DNA of 64,000 bases from assembly GCF_012273895.1 (NCBI RefSeq), contig NW_024045133.1, forward strand, positions 2,600,266 through 2,664,265, in the 5' to 3' direction. How positions within the stretch are numbered: the first letter of the stretch is position 1; the number at the start of each line of letters is the position of its first letter. Shown piece after piece: positions 13,801-26,100 of this stretch. Source of the DNA: Zerene cesonia (Eukaryota > Arthropoda > Insecta > Lepidoptera > Pieridae). The notes beneath the pieces were generated by a model. That model was not told the DNA's origin. It worked only from the letters and a program-made list of their open reading frames with translations, and made no database searches. The translations under genes were made by a program, and so were the position numbers.

Positions 13801-16800
13801 NNNNNNNNNNNNNNNNNNNNNNNNNNNNNNNNNNNNNNNNNNNNNNNNNNNNNNNNNNNNNNNNNNNNNNNNNNNNNNNNNNNNNNNNNNNNNNNNNNNN
13901 NNNNNNNNNNNNNNNNNNNNNNNNNNNNNNNNNNNNNNNNNNNNNNNNNNNNNNNNNNNNNNNNNNNNNNNNNNNNNNNNNNNNNNNNNNNNNNNNNNNN
14001 NNNNNNNNNNNNNNNNNNNNNNNNNNNNNNNNNNNNNNNNNNNNNNNNNNNNNNNNNNNNNNNNNNNNNNNNNNNNNNNNNNNNNNNNNNNNNNNNNNNN
14101 NNNNNNNNNNNNNNNNNNNNNNNNNNNNNNNNNNNNNNNNNNNNNNNNNNNNNNNNNNNNNNNNNNNNNNNNNNNNNNNNNNNNNNNNNNNNNNNNNNNN
14201 NNNNNNNNNNNNNNNNNNNNNNNNNNNNNNNNNNNNNNNNNNNNNNNNNNNNNNNNNNNNNNNNNNNNNNNNNNNNNNNNNNNNNNNNNNNNNNNNNNNN
14301 NNNNNNNNNNNNNNNNNNNNNNNNNNNNNNNNNNNNNNNNNNNNNNNNNNNNNNNNNNNNNNNNNNNNNNNNNNNNNNNNNNNNNNNNNNNNNNNNNNNN
14401 NNNNNNNNNNNNNNNNNNNNNNNNNNNNNNNNNNNNNNNNNNNNNNNNNNNNNNNNNNNNNNNNNNNNNNNNNNNNNNNNNNNNNNNNNNNNNNNNNNNN
14501 NNNNNNNNNNNNNNNNNNNNNNNNNNNNNNNNNNNNNNNNNNNNNNNNNNNNNNNNNNNNNNNNNNNNNNNNNNNNNNNNNNNNNNNNNNNNNNNNNNNN
14601 NNNNNNNNNNNNNNNNNNNNNNNNNAAATTCGTATTCAAAATTTAACTAATTTTTAAAAAAGATCCGAAACACGTCCGCTTTGAACAAAGGTTGAAACAA
14701 AAATGAAATTTGCGTGAAAGAGCAACAAACGCACACACATCCTTACAAACTTTCGCATTTATAATATTAGTTGGATTACCGTCACTCGTATATTCCGTTA
14801 AATAACGTATACGTAATGTATTAATCTTGCTTTTTACAGGTATGGAAACTGACATATTTACAAACAAACTGTTCGATGGGTACTGGTCCCCCCCAGGGTT
14901 CTGTTTTGGGGCCATGTGCTCAGATCCGCTTTTGATAACGTCTGATAGTGTTTTAACGAATATCGAAGAAAGAGTAAGTTTGACTGTTTAAACTATATTT
15001 TAAGTTAATTAGAGCTCTAGTTTACTACGATGTGAAGCTTTGTACTGTTTTTTACGAAATCTAGGCGGACAGTTTAATTTTTTTAGGAAACTTAGCACAT
15101 GTATTATATATTTTTTATAGAGAGAAGTATGCATTTGCATTTTTTTAATAATGCTTGAATCATCTCCATCTTTAATAGAACATACTGTGTTATACACGTT
15201 ATATCTACCTGACTATCAGTTTTATTGAAGACTAGCTGCACCCCGCGGTTTCACCCGCGTAAGTCCGTATCCCGTAGGAATATCGGGATAAAAAGTTTCC
15301 TATATGTTATTCCAGTTGTCCAGCTGTCTATTTGTCAAATTTCATTGCAATCGGTGCAGTAGTTTTTGCGTGAAAGAGCAACAAATACACACGCATCCTT
15401 ACAAACTTTCGCATTTATAATATTAAGTAGTGTAGTAGGAGTAGGATAGTAGGATTAACTTGAGGAATCATACGAATTTCATATCATCTATAGTAATCGA
15501 TTAAATACGTGTTATTAATAATAATAATAGCTCTTAATTATATTAGTTAGACAAATCGAATCTTTCCTTTATTCTCTTTCTTAATTTATCATCATCATCA
15601 TCACTATCACCATCATCATCATCATCATCATCATCACCACCATCATCATCATCATCATCATCATCACCATTTATTCTCACTGTTCTTACAGGTGGACGTA
15701 TTCATCGAACAAGTACGCTACCGTCAATCACCGTTCTACACCACAAATCACATAATGGTGATGATGGGCCAAATGTTCGGATATCATACTGCGAAAATGT
15801 GGTTTGAGAACATCGATACGTTGATCCAGTGAGTACTGAGTATAATTATTTATTTTATTTTATTTATTTACACTTTATTGTGCTGGCATACACAACGCAT
15901 CCTTAAAATGTCTTAAAACTAAACCAGCACAGCTGGCGGCCTTATCACTAAAGAGTGTGAGAGTAAATTGTCTTGCTCTAATATAGAGTATATGTACGTG
16001 AGTATATACTTAGTCTGGCCATAAATACTGTTACACTTAATTATAAAAAAATATTACATTTGAATTTCGAATCTGNNNNNNNNNNNNNNNNNNNNNNNNN
16101 NNNNNNNNNNNNNNNNNNNNNNNNNNNNNNNNNNNNNNNNNNNNNNNNNNNNNNNNNNNNNNNNNNNNNNNNNNNNNNNNNNNNNNNNNNNNNNNNNNNN
16201 NNNNNNNNNNNNNNNNNNNNNNNNNNNNNNNNNNNNNNNNNNNNNNNNNNNNNNNNNNNNNNNNNNNNNNNNNNNNNNNNNNNNNNNNNNNNNNNNNNNN
16301 NNNNNNNNNNNNNNNNNNNNNNNNNNNNNNNNNNNNNNNNNNNNNNNNNNNNNNNNNNNNNNNNNNNNNNNNNNNNNNNNNNNNNNNNNNNNNNNNNNNN
16401 NNNNNNNNNNNNNNNNNNNNNNNNNNNNNNNNNNNNNNNNNNNNNNNNNNNNNNNNNNNNNNNNNNNNNNNNNNNNNNNNNNNNNNNNNNNNNNNNNNNN
16501 NNNNNNNNNNNNNNNNNNNNNNNNNNNNNNNNNNNNNNNNNNNNNNNNNNNNNNNNNNNNNNNNNNNNNNNNNNNNNNNNNNNNNNNNNNNNNNNNNNNN
16601 NNNNNNNNNNNNNNNNNNNNNNNNNNNNNNNNNNNNNNNNNNNNNNNNNNNNNNNNNNNNNNNNNNNNNNNNNNNNNNNNNNNNNNNNNNNNNNNNNNNN
16701 NNNNNNNNNNNNNNNNNNNNNNNNNNNNNNNNNNNNNNNNNNNNNNNNNNNNNNNNNNNNNNNNNNNNNNNNNNNNNNNNNNNNNNNNNNNNNNNNNNNN

Positions 16801-17121
16801 NNNNNNNNNNNNNNNNNNNNNNNNNNNNNNNNNNNNNNNNNNNNNNNNNNNNNNNNNNNNNNNNNNNNNNNNNNNNNNNNNNNNNNNNNNNNNNNNNNNN
16901 NNNNNNNNNNNNNNNNNNNNNNNNNNNNNNNNNNNNNNNNNNNNNNNNNNNNNNNNNNNNNNNNNNNNNNNNNNNNNNNNNNNNNNNNNNNNNNNNNNNN
17001 NNNNNNNNNNNNNNNNNNNNNNNNNNNNNNNNNNNNNNNNNNNNNNNNNNNNNNNNNNNNNNNNNNNNNNNNNNNTGTATAATCTTGTCATAGTGTATGT
17101 TTTGTAAGTTGTCCTAAATAA

Positions 17122-17160
<39 letters not shown>

Positions 17161-20100
17161 AAAACTACTGAACCGATTGCAATGAAATTTAGTTTATTTA
17201 GCTGAACAACTGGAATTATATATAGGTAACTTTTTATCCCGATATTCCTAAATAAATGTGTCCGTTTAAAACCGCGGGGCGCAGCTAGTAAAACATAATT
17301 TCTTGTATCTGCATCTTAAATAAGTGTCTGAAATACAAAGCGATTTAATAATTATTTTTATTCATTGTTTGTGTTTATCTTTGTTTTATGTAACAACGGA
17401 GCTATTTTATAAATCAGTTTTTGTATTAAGAGATAGTTAGGGGGTAAGAGTGTGACGTAGGCTACTTTAAACGTAAAACATATCATTGCCATGGGAATTT
17501 CTTTTCATCCCTTTATTTTGTGTTTTATTTGCATTGTATAAAATCAACGTGTTTTATTTCTATGACTGCCTCCTTGGTACAGTGGTAAACGCGTGAGCGT
17601 AGAACCGAGAGGTCCTGGGTTCGATTCCCGGTGGGGACAATAAAAAAAATGTCTCGGTCTGACACTGAAGGCTGATCACCAACTTGTCCATAAAGAAAAT
17701 CGAACAGTGAAACAGATGTATATCATGTGCCCCATACCCCACTAGGGGACACGGGACTTCACACTTTATTTCTACAACTGAAATGTTAAATGGAAGAGCG
17801 GGCACAAGCATTTTTTGCTTTCTAGGAGTTCCAATGACCGAATAGCTTACGACAATCAGGGAATGAAATAGCAAATTTAAAATATGAAAACCCACTTGAA
17901 GCGGGCGGGAATCAAGTTAAAGAAAACCAGAACTTCTCACCAAGGTCATCACTCCCCCGCCACAAGAACTCCAACGCGACCTGCCCCATCCGCACCAGCT
18001 CATCATCAAAACTGATGGGGTTGATAAACATCCCATCAAACCCCATCTGAGCAACCAACGATGCGTATTCTCTGGAATGGCCGAATGTATCCGCCTGCCA
18101 GGCGACCAACGGTCGACCGCAATTTAAAAATGTCCTGTTTATTTTTCTGTAAAATGAATATTTAATTTGTTTTTAAGCGTAGTCAAAGCAGAAGACAGTT
18201 CTGGGGTTTTACCGATATATATCCTATACCCATGCGATTTCCGGGGCTAACGCTAGCATAAGTGCATTCGCGGGTGTCCAACTATCTCTGTACCAAATTT
18301 CATATAATTTGAGGCGTAGTTCCTGAAATTAGCATGCTCAAGAAGACTGATTCTTCAGTTGTAGCTTTAAGAACATTTAAAACAACGCCATCTAGTATCA
18401 AATTGCGCTAACCTTGTATTGAAGTAAACTACGCTAACTCGACTCGACTGTAATTTTAAGTAAAATAGACAATCCAGATTATACTTATTATCTAATTAAA
18501 TAATTTTATTGTGCTGCTAACATTACAAAAATATAAACAATAAATATAAAGTTTAACTTACGTAAAATATAAACAAATTTTTCAAACGACAAAATACAGA
18601 TGGCGTTTTACACTTACATGTGATCTCTTCAGGGCAACAAACACAGAGTATAATAACGAAGAAACAGTTGAAAGGGAGGTAAAAAAAGATCTATTAGTTA
18701 TTGTGGATTTGCCGCGATTTTAAGTAGGAGACTATTTGGTAACTGGTAACTTCCTTACCTTAAAGTATAAGTATAGCTATCTATAATAGACTGATAGCTC
18801 GTAGACCCTTCATCGGGCATACCCCAGCTCCCCCCCACTAATATTAAACGCCCCTGTCTAAGTAACTGGTACACCATTCGACGCACTGCAAAAGAAAAAA
18901 GTTTTGTCAACATTTATCAATAGATGGCGTTTATATATATAGAGTCCTGACTGTTTCTTTACTAAATAAGTTTTAACAGAAGTCAACTACACTACACTAC
19001 ACTATACTGACATAGTGATCTAACCACGCACAGCCCAAACTACTGCATCGGATCGGGCTGAAATTTGTCATGCAGATAGATGTTATGACGTAGGCATAAG
19101 CTTAAAAAGGATTTTGATAAATTCTACCCACAAGAGGATAAAATTGATGAAAGTTCGTACCATTAAAATTTATTAGGACCCCGCGGGCGAAGCTGCGAGC
19201 AACAGCTAGTAATATTATAAGGAGGAAAGTTTTAAATTTCCCTTGTGTTACAATTTACCTATTCCAAAACATAGCTTTAAAAATTCCTTTAGAATTAAAA
19301 GAGACGCATTTTCGATGAGTGACATCATTACATAAATGCGAAAGTGTCTTAGTTTGTATGAGATATGTCCCCGCAACAAGTATTCTATGTCATCCTCAAG
19401 CCTGCTATCTATCATTAGGCATAAGAATTATATCATAAAACTGCGTTGCGAAGTGAAACAAAGACATGCACATAAACACAATTAAGGTATTATAATATTA
19501 TAAAGGGTTATTTATAAACTATTCAAAAGAATGACTTATATTTTTTTCAAAATAAAATAATAGATCCTCGAAATAACATTTTTTAAAACAACACTAACCT
19601 GTTCCATCACGCCTCGCCCACCAGTAGAAGAAATATGGTAACTCCGAACCAGATAACGTAAATCTGTAACATATTTAAACATATAACTATCGCACCTAAA
19701 CATACTCATGTGGGAGTCGATCACGCTTCGGCCCGAATTGGGCCACCTCGCACTGCACCACCACACTCACGGAATATCAGCGTGAAATAGTAACAGTCTA
19801 CTTCAGTGAGTGGGGGAGCCGTATCCTTTCCTGACTCTTCCTAGTCCATTCCTTCTTTCCAATCGTCAATCCTTTATATTTGGTAACGCCAATATTATTA
19901 AAATAGTGAATTAAAATTAAATATTTATTATTTTGTGGTGTAATCCAACTACCCTCCTTACACGCGAGCACAACTAATCACCGCACGCTTTTAAAGCAAC
20001 CGCAACGTCCCTATTGGACGTAGTGACGCATATACGTCACACAGTCTGCATCGATCTTCCGTGACGATCGGATCTCAATAACCACCGGAGTGCCTTCACG

Positions 20101-23100
20101 AGGCCTCTAGACATTTCGTGTATAATCCGCATACCGCCGGAGAACCTCTATGAGGCTTTCTTGTCACCGCATCAATCGAAGAGATCTTTCATAAAGATCG
20201 TAACCGCAACCGCCGGAGAACCTCAACGAGGTTCTCTAGATATCTCAGGCATTGTGCTAGTGTAACCCGCCTTCCCATTTTGGTCGCGCTGAACCGCCGC
20301 GTGTGTGTGTGTGGAGTGAAGGACTGGATCTGGTCTGCCTGGCCCGAGCTGGAGGACCCTTGACCGCGTGGAGCTGTGCCGCGTGCTTGCTTGGACGCTA
20401 CTCCCTCAGACGAGGTATGTGCCGTGTGTTCCCGTCTTTTCCTATTTTGCTACACCACGTAGATTAAGTTTTACAGTCCGCTTAGTATCGAAATTAATAT
20501 ATATATTGGCGCGACCATTGTGTGGTACCTTCGAGCCGTATATAACCATTGTGTGGTACCTACGAACTTTATTACCGCATATATCCACCTGGATAATCCA
20601 ACCGCCCTCGTTAAGATACTCCTGTAGGCCCTAATAAGTGATTTAATAGTAAATTCATTGTAAAATACTATAACCTACCGCGTAGACCGACATTGCGTCA
20701 TCTACTTTTATTCGCATAAATATACTTTATTTCCGCCCGTGACATTAAGTTACGTGTTTATTATAATAAAAATAATTAGTAAAAACAGTTTTCAACTAGT
20801 TTATCCATATTTATAACGCTAAAATCATCTTAAATCGAATATATATCGTCATATTTTTCTACCCGCAATCGAAATTTATATTGTAACCTAGGTCATTCCG
20901 TAATCCGCCATTATAATCCGACCATAATTACGTACTCAGTTGTTATAGCGCTTGCGTCACTGACTTATTTTATTTGGTCGTATTACTTGTTATTGTAACT
21001 CGTTATAACATTTTAACTTTGAGTACAAATACATTTGTTGTTAAAAATGCCACCTAAGAAAAATACCAAGTCAGCTGATAGTGATGCTTCGGTTTTTAAT
21101 GATTCGGAAGATATACATGATTCTCAGTTATCTATGTTATTAACTAAACGCGAAATTGTATTTGAAATGGTGCAAAAAAATTATGATTTATCTTTAAATA
21201 TTCGAAACAACGCCGCGCTGATGGAAAGTTTCCTTGACGAGTCCGAGCAGATTAAATCATTACGCGATGATTTTAAACGATATTTAGATGAATATAATAC
21301 TCGCTTATTAATTATATCATTAACTCCTACCGCGAAACCTGATTATAAAAGCCTCGTCGCATTCGAGTCTTTATATAGCAGGATTAAACGAATTAAATAT
21401 CAATATTCGCAACCAAGTCCGTCACACGGAGATATAAACATTTTGCATAAAAATAGGCCGAAATTACCGCCTATCGAATTAGTACCATTTTCGGGTGATA
21501 TTCGCTCATTTCCACTATTTCTTTCGAATTTTGAATCGACTGTTCATAACAATCCCGGCCTCACAGATGCCGAGCGATTATATTATTTGTTAGGTATATT
21601 AACGGGGAAGGCTAGAACTGTTATAGCTGGTATAACCCCTTGCGCCGAAAATTATAATTTAATTTTACAAGCGTTAAAAGATAAATATGATGATAAACGT
21701 ATGTTAGTTTCCGCGTATTTAAATGAAATGTTTGATTTAAACCGTTGCATTGTGCGTCCGCTACAAACTTTGATTTATTTACAGATAACTTTACGAGTGC
21801 AGTACGCGCTTTACAAAATTTAAAGTTGAATAATATTACAGATTTAATTATTGTTCACATCGCTTTAAAGAAGTTAGACTCGGATACTGTTCGCGCTTTC
21901 GAGACTAAGTGTGGTAGTGAAATGCCTAGTTTTGATAACTTAGTTCAATTTATACAGACTCACGCAAAAGTATTAGAACGTATTCATCCTTCACTAAATT
22001 CGGGGATAAATAATACGCGTCAAAAGAATAGTTATAATCGCAATTCAAATAATATTTCATCCGCGCCGCCTAAGTATCAGTCTTACGTAACAACAGCTGA
22101 TTCCGCTTCTTGTCTTTGTACAAATATTACACATCAACATTTATTTAAAACAACAACAAGGGGCTATTGAAAATCAGCGCTGCGCATTACGCGTAGCACA
22201 CGCTGAGTAGATACCCTTTTTAGCACCACACCGTTTAGTCATAAGTTCACTTTTTAATTTTAATTTTAATTTAACTGTTTAAATGTGGTGGTACTAAATA
22301 AACATTATTTCTTTCTTTCTAAATGTTCGAGTTTTAATAAAATGATAGATGCATGATGGATAAGAATGCGTGTGTTAATTGTCTTAGTTTAAAACATCGT
22401 GTTTCTAGTTGTTTGTCTAAGTCTAATTACCGCGTTTGTAAATTAAATCATCATACGATGCTTCATTTCAAACGCGAAGCGTCCATTCCCGCGCCTGCGC
22501 CTCAGCCCCCGCCGCGCAGCACACCGCCGCCGCCTGCGCTGTCTCCGCCGTCGGGCGAGTCCCGCTCTGACGTCGCGCTTTGTACCGCTAGCTATACAGC
22601 TGTTATAACGCATCTTTATGCAACGCGCTCGGTTATAAACAATCTACTGTTTTATTATCGACCGCTCAAGTCGTCGCTTATAATTATAAACGTGAACGAC
22701 AAATTATTCGCGCGCTTTTAGATTCCGCTTCGCAAAGTCACTTTATTACACAAGAATGTTGTGAACGCTTAGGTATTAAACCGCAAAACACTGAACGTAC
22801 TATTATTAAGGGGTTCGGTGGTTCAGAAAAAATAATTAATAGTAATTCGATAAATATAAAATTTTATTCGCGTTTTGACAACAACATTTCTTTTAATATT
22901 TCACCGCTAGTTGTTGATCAAGTCACAGATTTATTACCTACCGCTATGATAGACACTTCGGTCTTATCACACCTTTCAGGGTTACCGCTCGCAGATGAGA
23001 GTTTTGCTACGCCAAATAAAATCGATATTCTTATCGGTGCTTCTCTCTTCCCTCATCTGCTTCTCCCCGACGTAGTTCATGCGCCTCATGACTCGTCGGT

Positions 23101-26100
23101 GCTCGCTGCATTGCGCACGGTGTTGGGCTATGTAATAATGGATTCCGTACCTACCATACCTAGCTTAAATACACAACCCTTGACGTGTTGTCACGTTCTA
23201 GAACCCGCCGCTATTGACTCATTAGTCAGGCGTTTCTGGGAGCTCGAAGAGCTTCCTACCGCTCCGCCCGTTCAGCATCCCGATGATGTTGAATATGAAG
23301 AATATTATAAAACAACTACTACGCGCGACCCCGTGAGTGGTAGATATATCGTTTTGCTTCCATTTAAAGATGATTTCTACACTCTCGGTGATTCATACGA
23401 TATCGCTCGCAGACGTTTCATGTGTCTCGAAAGAAAGCTACAAGCTTCACCTAAGTTGAGGTTGGCATATGATGACGTCATAAAAGATTATCTAACGAAA
23501 GCTTATATTTCACCCGCACCTCCGTTTGATCCGCGTGACCCTACTCCTATTTACGTTATACCGCATCACGCTGTTCTGCGCGAGGATAATTAATCGTCGA
23601 CTAAACTGCGCATGGTTCTAGATGCTAGCATGCCGTCTTCTGGATGCCAGCGTTCTTTAAATGACCTTCTGCATGTTGGGCCGAATTTACAAGGCAATTT
23701 GTTTATGATACTTTTAGGATTTCGTCTACATGTTATTGCAATGACAGCTGATTGCCGCCAACAATTTCTGCAGATATTCGTGCGTGAGTTTGATCGTCGT
23801 TTTCAATGTTTTTTGTATCGTTTCAGCCCGCAAGATCCGCTACTTCTTTATCAATTTAATAGAGTCTGCTTCGGAATCAAGTCTAGTCCTTACCATGCAT
23901 TGCGCACGGTAAGACAGCTCGTAGAAGATGACGGCGCGAAGTATCCGCTCGCGAGTAGCATTGCGTCTTCCTCGTTGTATATGGATGATATCGCCTTCTC
24001 TATTCCCACGGAATGTGAAGCAGTTTCCGCGTCGCAGCAGCTTATTGATTTGTTTAAAGGAGCTCAGTGGGATCTGGTTAAGTGGAATAGTAATAGTCAA
24101 AATGTTTTAGATAATCTTCCCGCTTCGCACAAACTTTTACCCTCCGTAGTAGAATTTGATAAGACCGTGCAACATAAATTACTCGGTCTGCATTGGTCAA
24201 CTGCTGATGATGCTTTCTATTTTAAAATTGCCGCTCCCGCCGATGTGACGTGCACTAAGCGCTCCATCTTGTCAACTATCGCCCGTCTGTGGGACATAAT
24301 GGGCTTCGTTGCTCCCACAGTCCTGTATGCCAAGCTGTTAATAAAACAATTTTGGCAACTTAATCTTGATTGGGATGATTCTCCGCCTACGTACATAAAT
24401 GTGGAAACAGTTCTGTGATGAGTTACCAGCTCTTAATAATATTCGCATACCACGTCATATAGGTTTTACTTGTGATTGAATTCTCACTCTGTTGGCTTTC
24501 TCTGACGCTAGTGAAGTTGCCTACGGGGCAGTGGTGTACGCTCACGTTAGTACTGGCTCTGGTAACATCATTCGTCTCATATGTTCTAAATCTTTTTTTT
24601 TATCGTTGGGAAATGCATTTGTATGGGGTATGTGGGACTCGCACGAAGCCATACCCACTAAACCCAACGGTGTCCATCGTTCGCAATCAACGGAGGGGTT
24701 CACAGCTAGGTCTTATACCCCTACCGTATGTGCAGCGAATACCGCATATCTGCGGCCCTTCCAGGCCCAGGAGTGATAATGGTCAACGATATCAAATAAT
24801 ATCGTCACTCCATTTCCAGGGAACCAACCACCTTCCGCCGCAGAGGGGATCCGGTTTACTTGCCGCGAATATGTTCTAAATCTAAATCGCTCCATCTAAC
24901 CGCTTCGTTCGCATTTACCGACTCTAAAGTCGCGCTCTATTGGATTAAAGGTTCGCCGCACCAGTGGCAAACGTTTGTCGCAAACCGTGTTGTGAAAATC
25001 ACAGAAAACATTCCATCAGGTAATTTTTACCCTGTTTCTGGTATCGAAAATCCCGATGACGTTCTTTCGCGTGGCATTACCCCAAAGAATCTCGTCTCGC
25101 ACCCTCTGTAGTTCCATGGACCGCAGTGGGCTCGTTCGGACCCATCTGAATGGCCTCTTAAGGGTCTGGATGGTCAGTCTATTGCAGATATACCCGAACG
25201 AAAATTATTAACACACACTGTGTGCTCGCCTATAAAGCATTGCGCTTTATATCGCTCTTCGCTTTTCTTAATTGAGTAAGCTTTTACCCATAGTTGTTTA
25301 TATTTACAGGTTCCTAAAATTGTTGCCCCGCCGCGGTGTTATGATGACCGCTGAGGACCTTAATTTCGCTGAAAAGTAAAATTCTTCGCGCCCTGAGGAG
25401 TATTCGAATATACTCAATAATAAATCTTGTCCGCAGGCTTTCAATCGTTTGAGGCCTTTTATTCATAACGGACTTATCCTCGTCGGAGGTCGTCTAAGTA
25501 ATTCCGCACTGGAATATGCACATAAGCATCCAGTTATATTACCGCGCAATAATCACATAGTTAACATGATCATTAATTATTGTCATATTAAATATATGCA
25601 CGCTGGACCGGAACTTCTAATGTCGTTGCTTCGCCAGAAGTATTGGATTCTCTCCGCACGCCGTGTTGTTAGGCAGAGAGTTCACTTATGTAATACTTGC
25701 TTCCGCATGAAACCGCCTCCAACTTACCCGCTCATGGCTGATTTACCTGAGTGTCGCAGACGTCAGACTGTTAGAGCATTTAGTATCACAGCCTCTGATT
25801 ATGCAGGCCCTATCACCTATACTCCTGTGCGCCGCCGTGGTGTTAGCAATGAGAAGGCATACCTGTGTATCTTTACGTGCCTCACTACTCGTGCAGTGCA
25901 CATAGAAGTTGCGACCGACCTCAGCACTCCTCTTGCCGCGCTCAAAAGATTTCTCTCGCGTCGAGGTCCTATTGAGACTATGCATACGGATAACGGTACA
26001 AATTATAAAGGAGCCGATTCCTATCTCCGCGAATTATATAAATTTCGTAATAACGAATATCGTTCGAAGCTGGAATACGATTTTGCTGAGAGTCGTATAA

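Noticed and set aside
15588..15670. CRISPR-like spacing in CAT repeats
   Set aside because: Simple triplet microsatellite in a eukaryotic intron; no spacers.
14626..16075. A separate plus-strand mannosidase pseudogene or paralogue instead of a misoriented contig
   Set aside because: Exactly the two exons missing from the minus-strand series are present, once each, with matching split codons; a paralogue would duplicate exons.
17562..17640. Possible tRNA genes at tRNA-like heads (also 8316, 12152, 36990, 45250, 61290, 63850)
   Set aside because: A and B boxes are present, but acceptor stems do not close and SINE bodies follow; these are SINE promoters.
19599..19710. Alternative acceptor and donor choices for mannosidase exons 4-5 (donor GTATTT at 27771; acceptor at 19640)
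   Set aside because: They give a phase clash or delete the conserved K-F...E-L-P-Y-F-F segment; donor 27775 with acceptor 19664 restores both phase and alignment.
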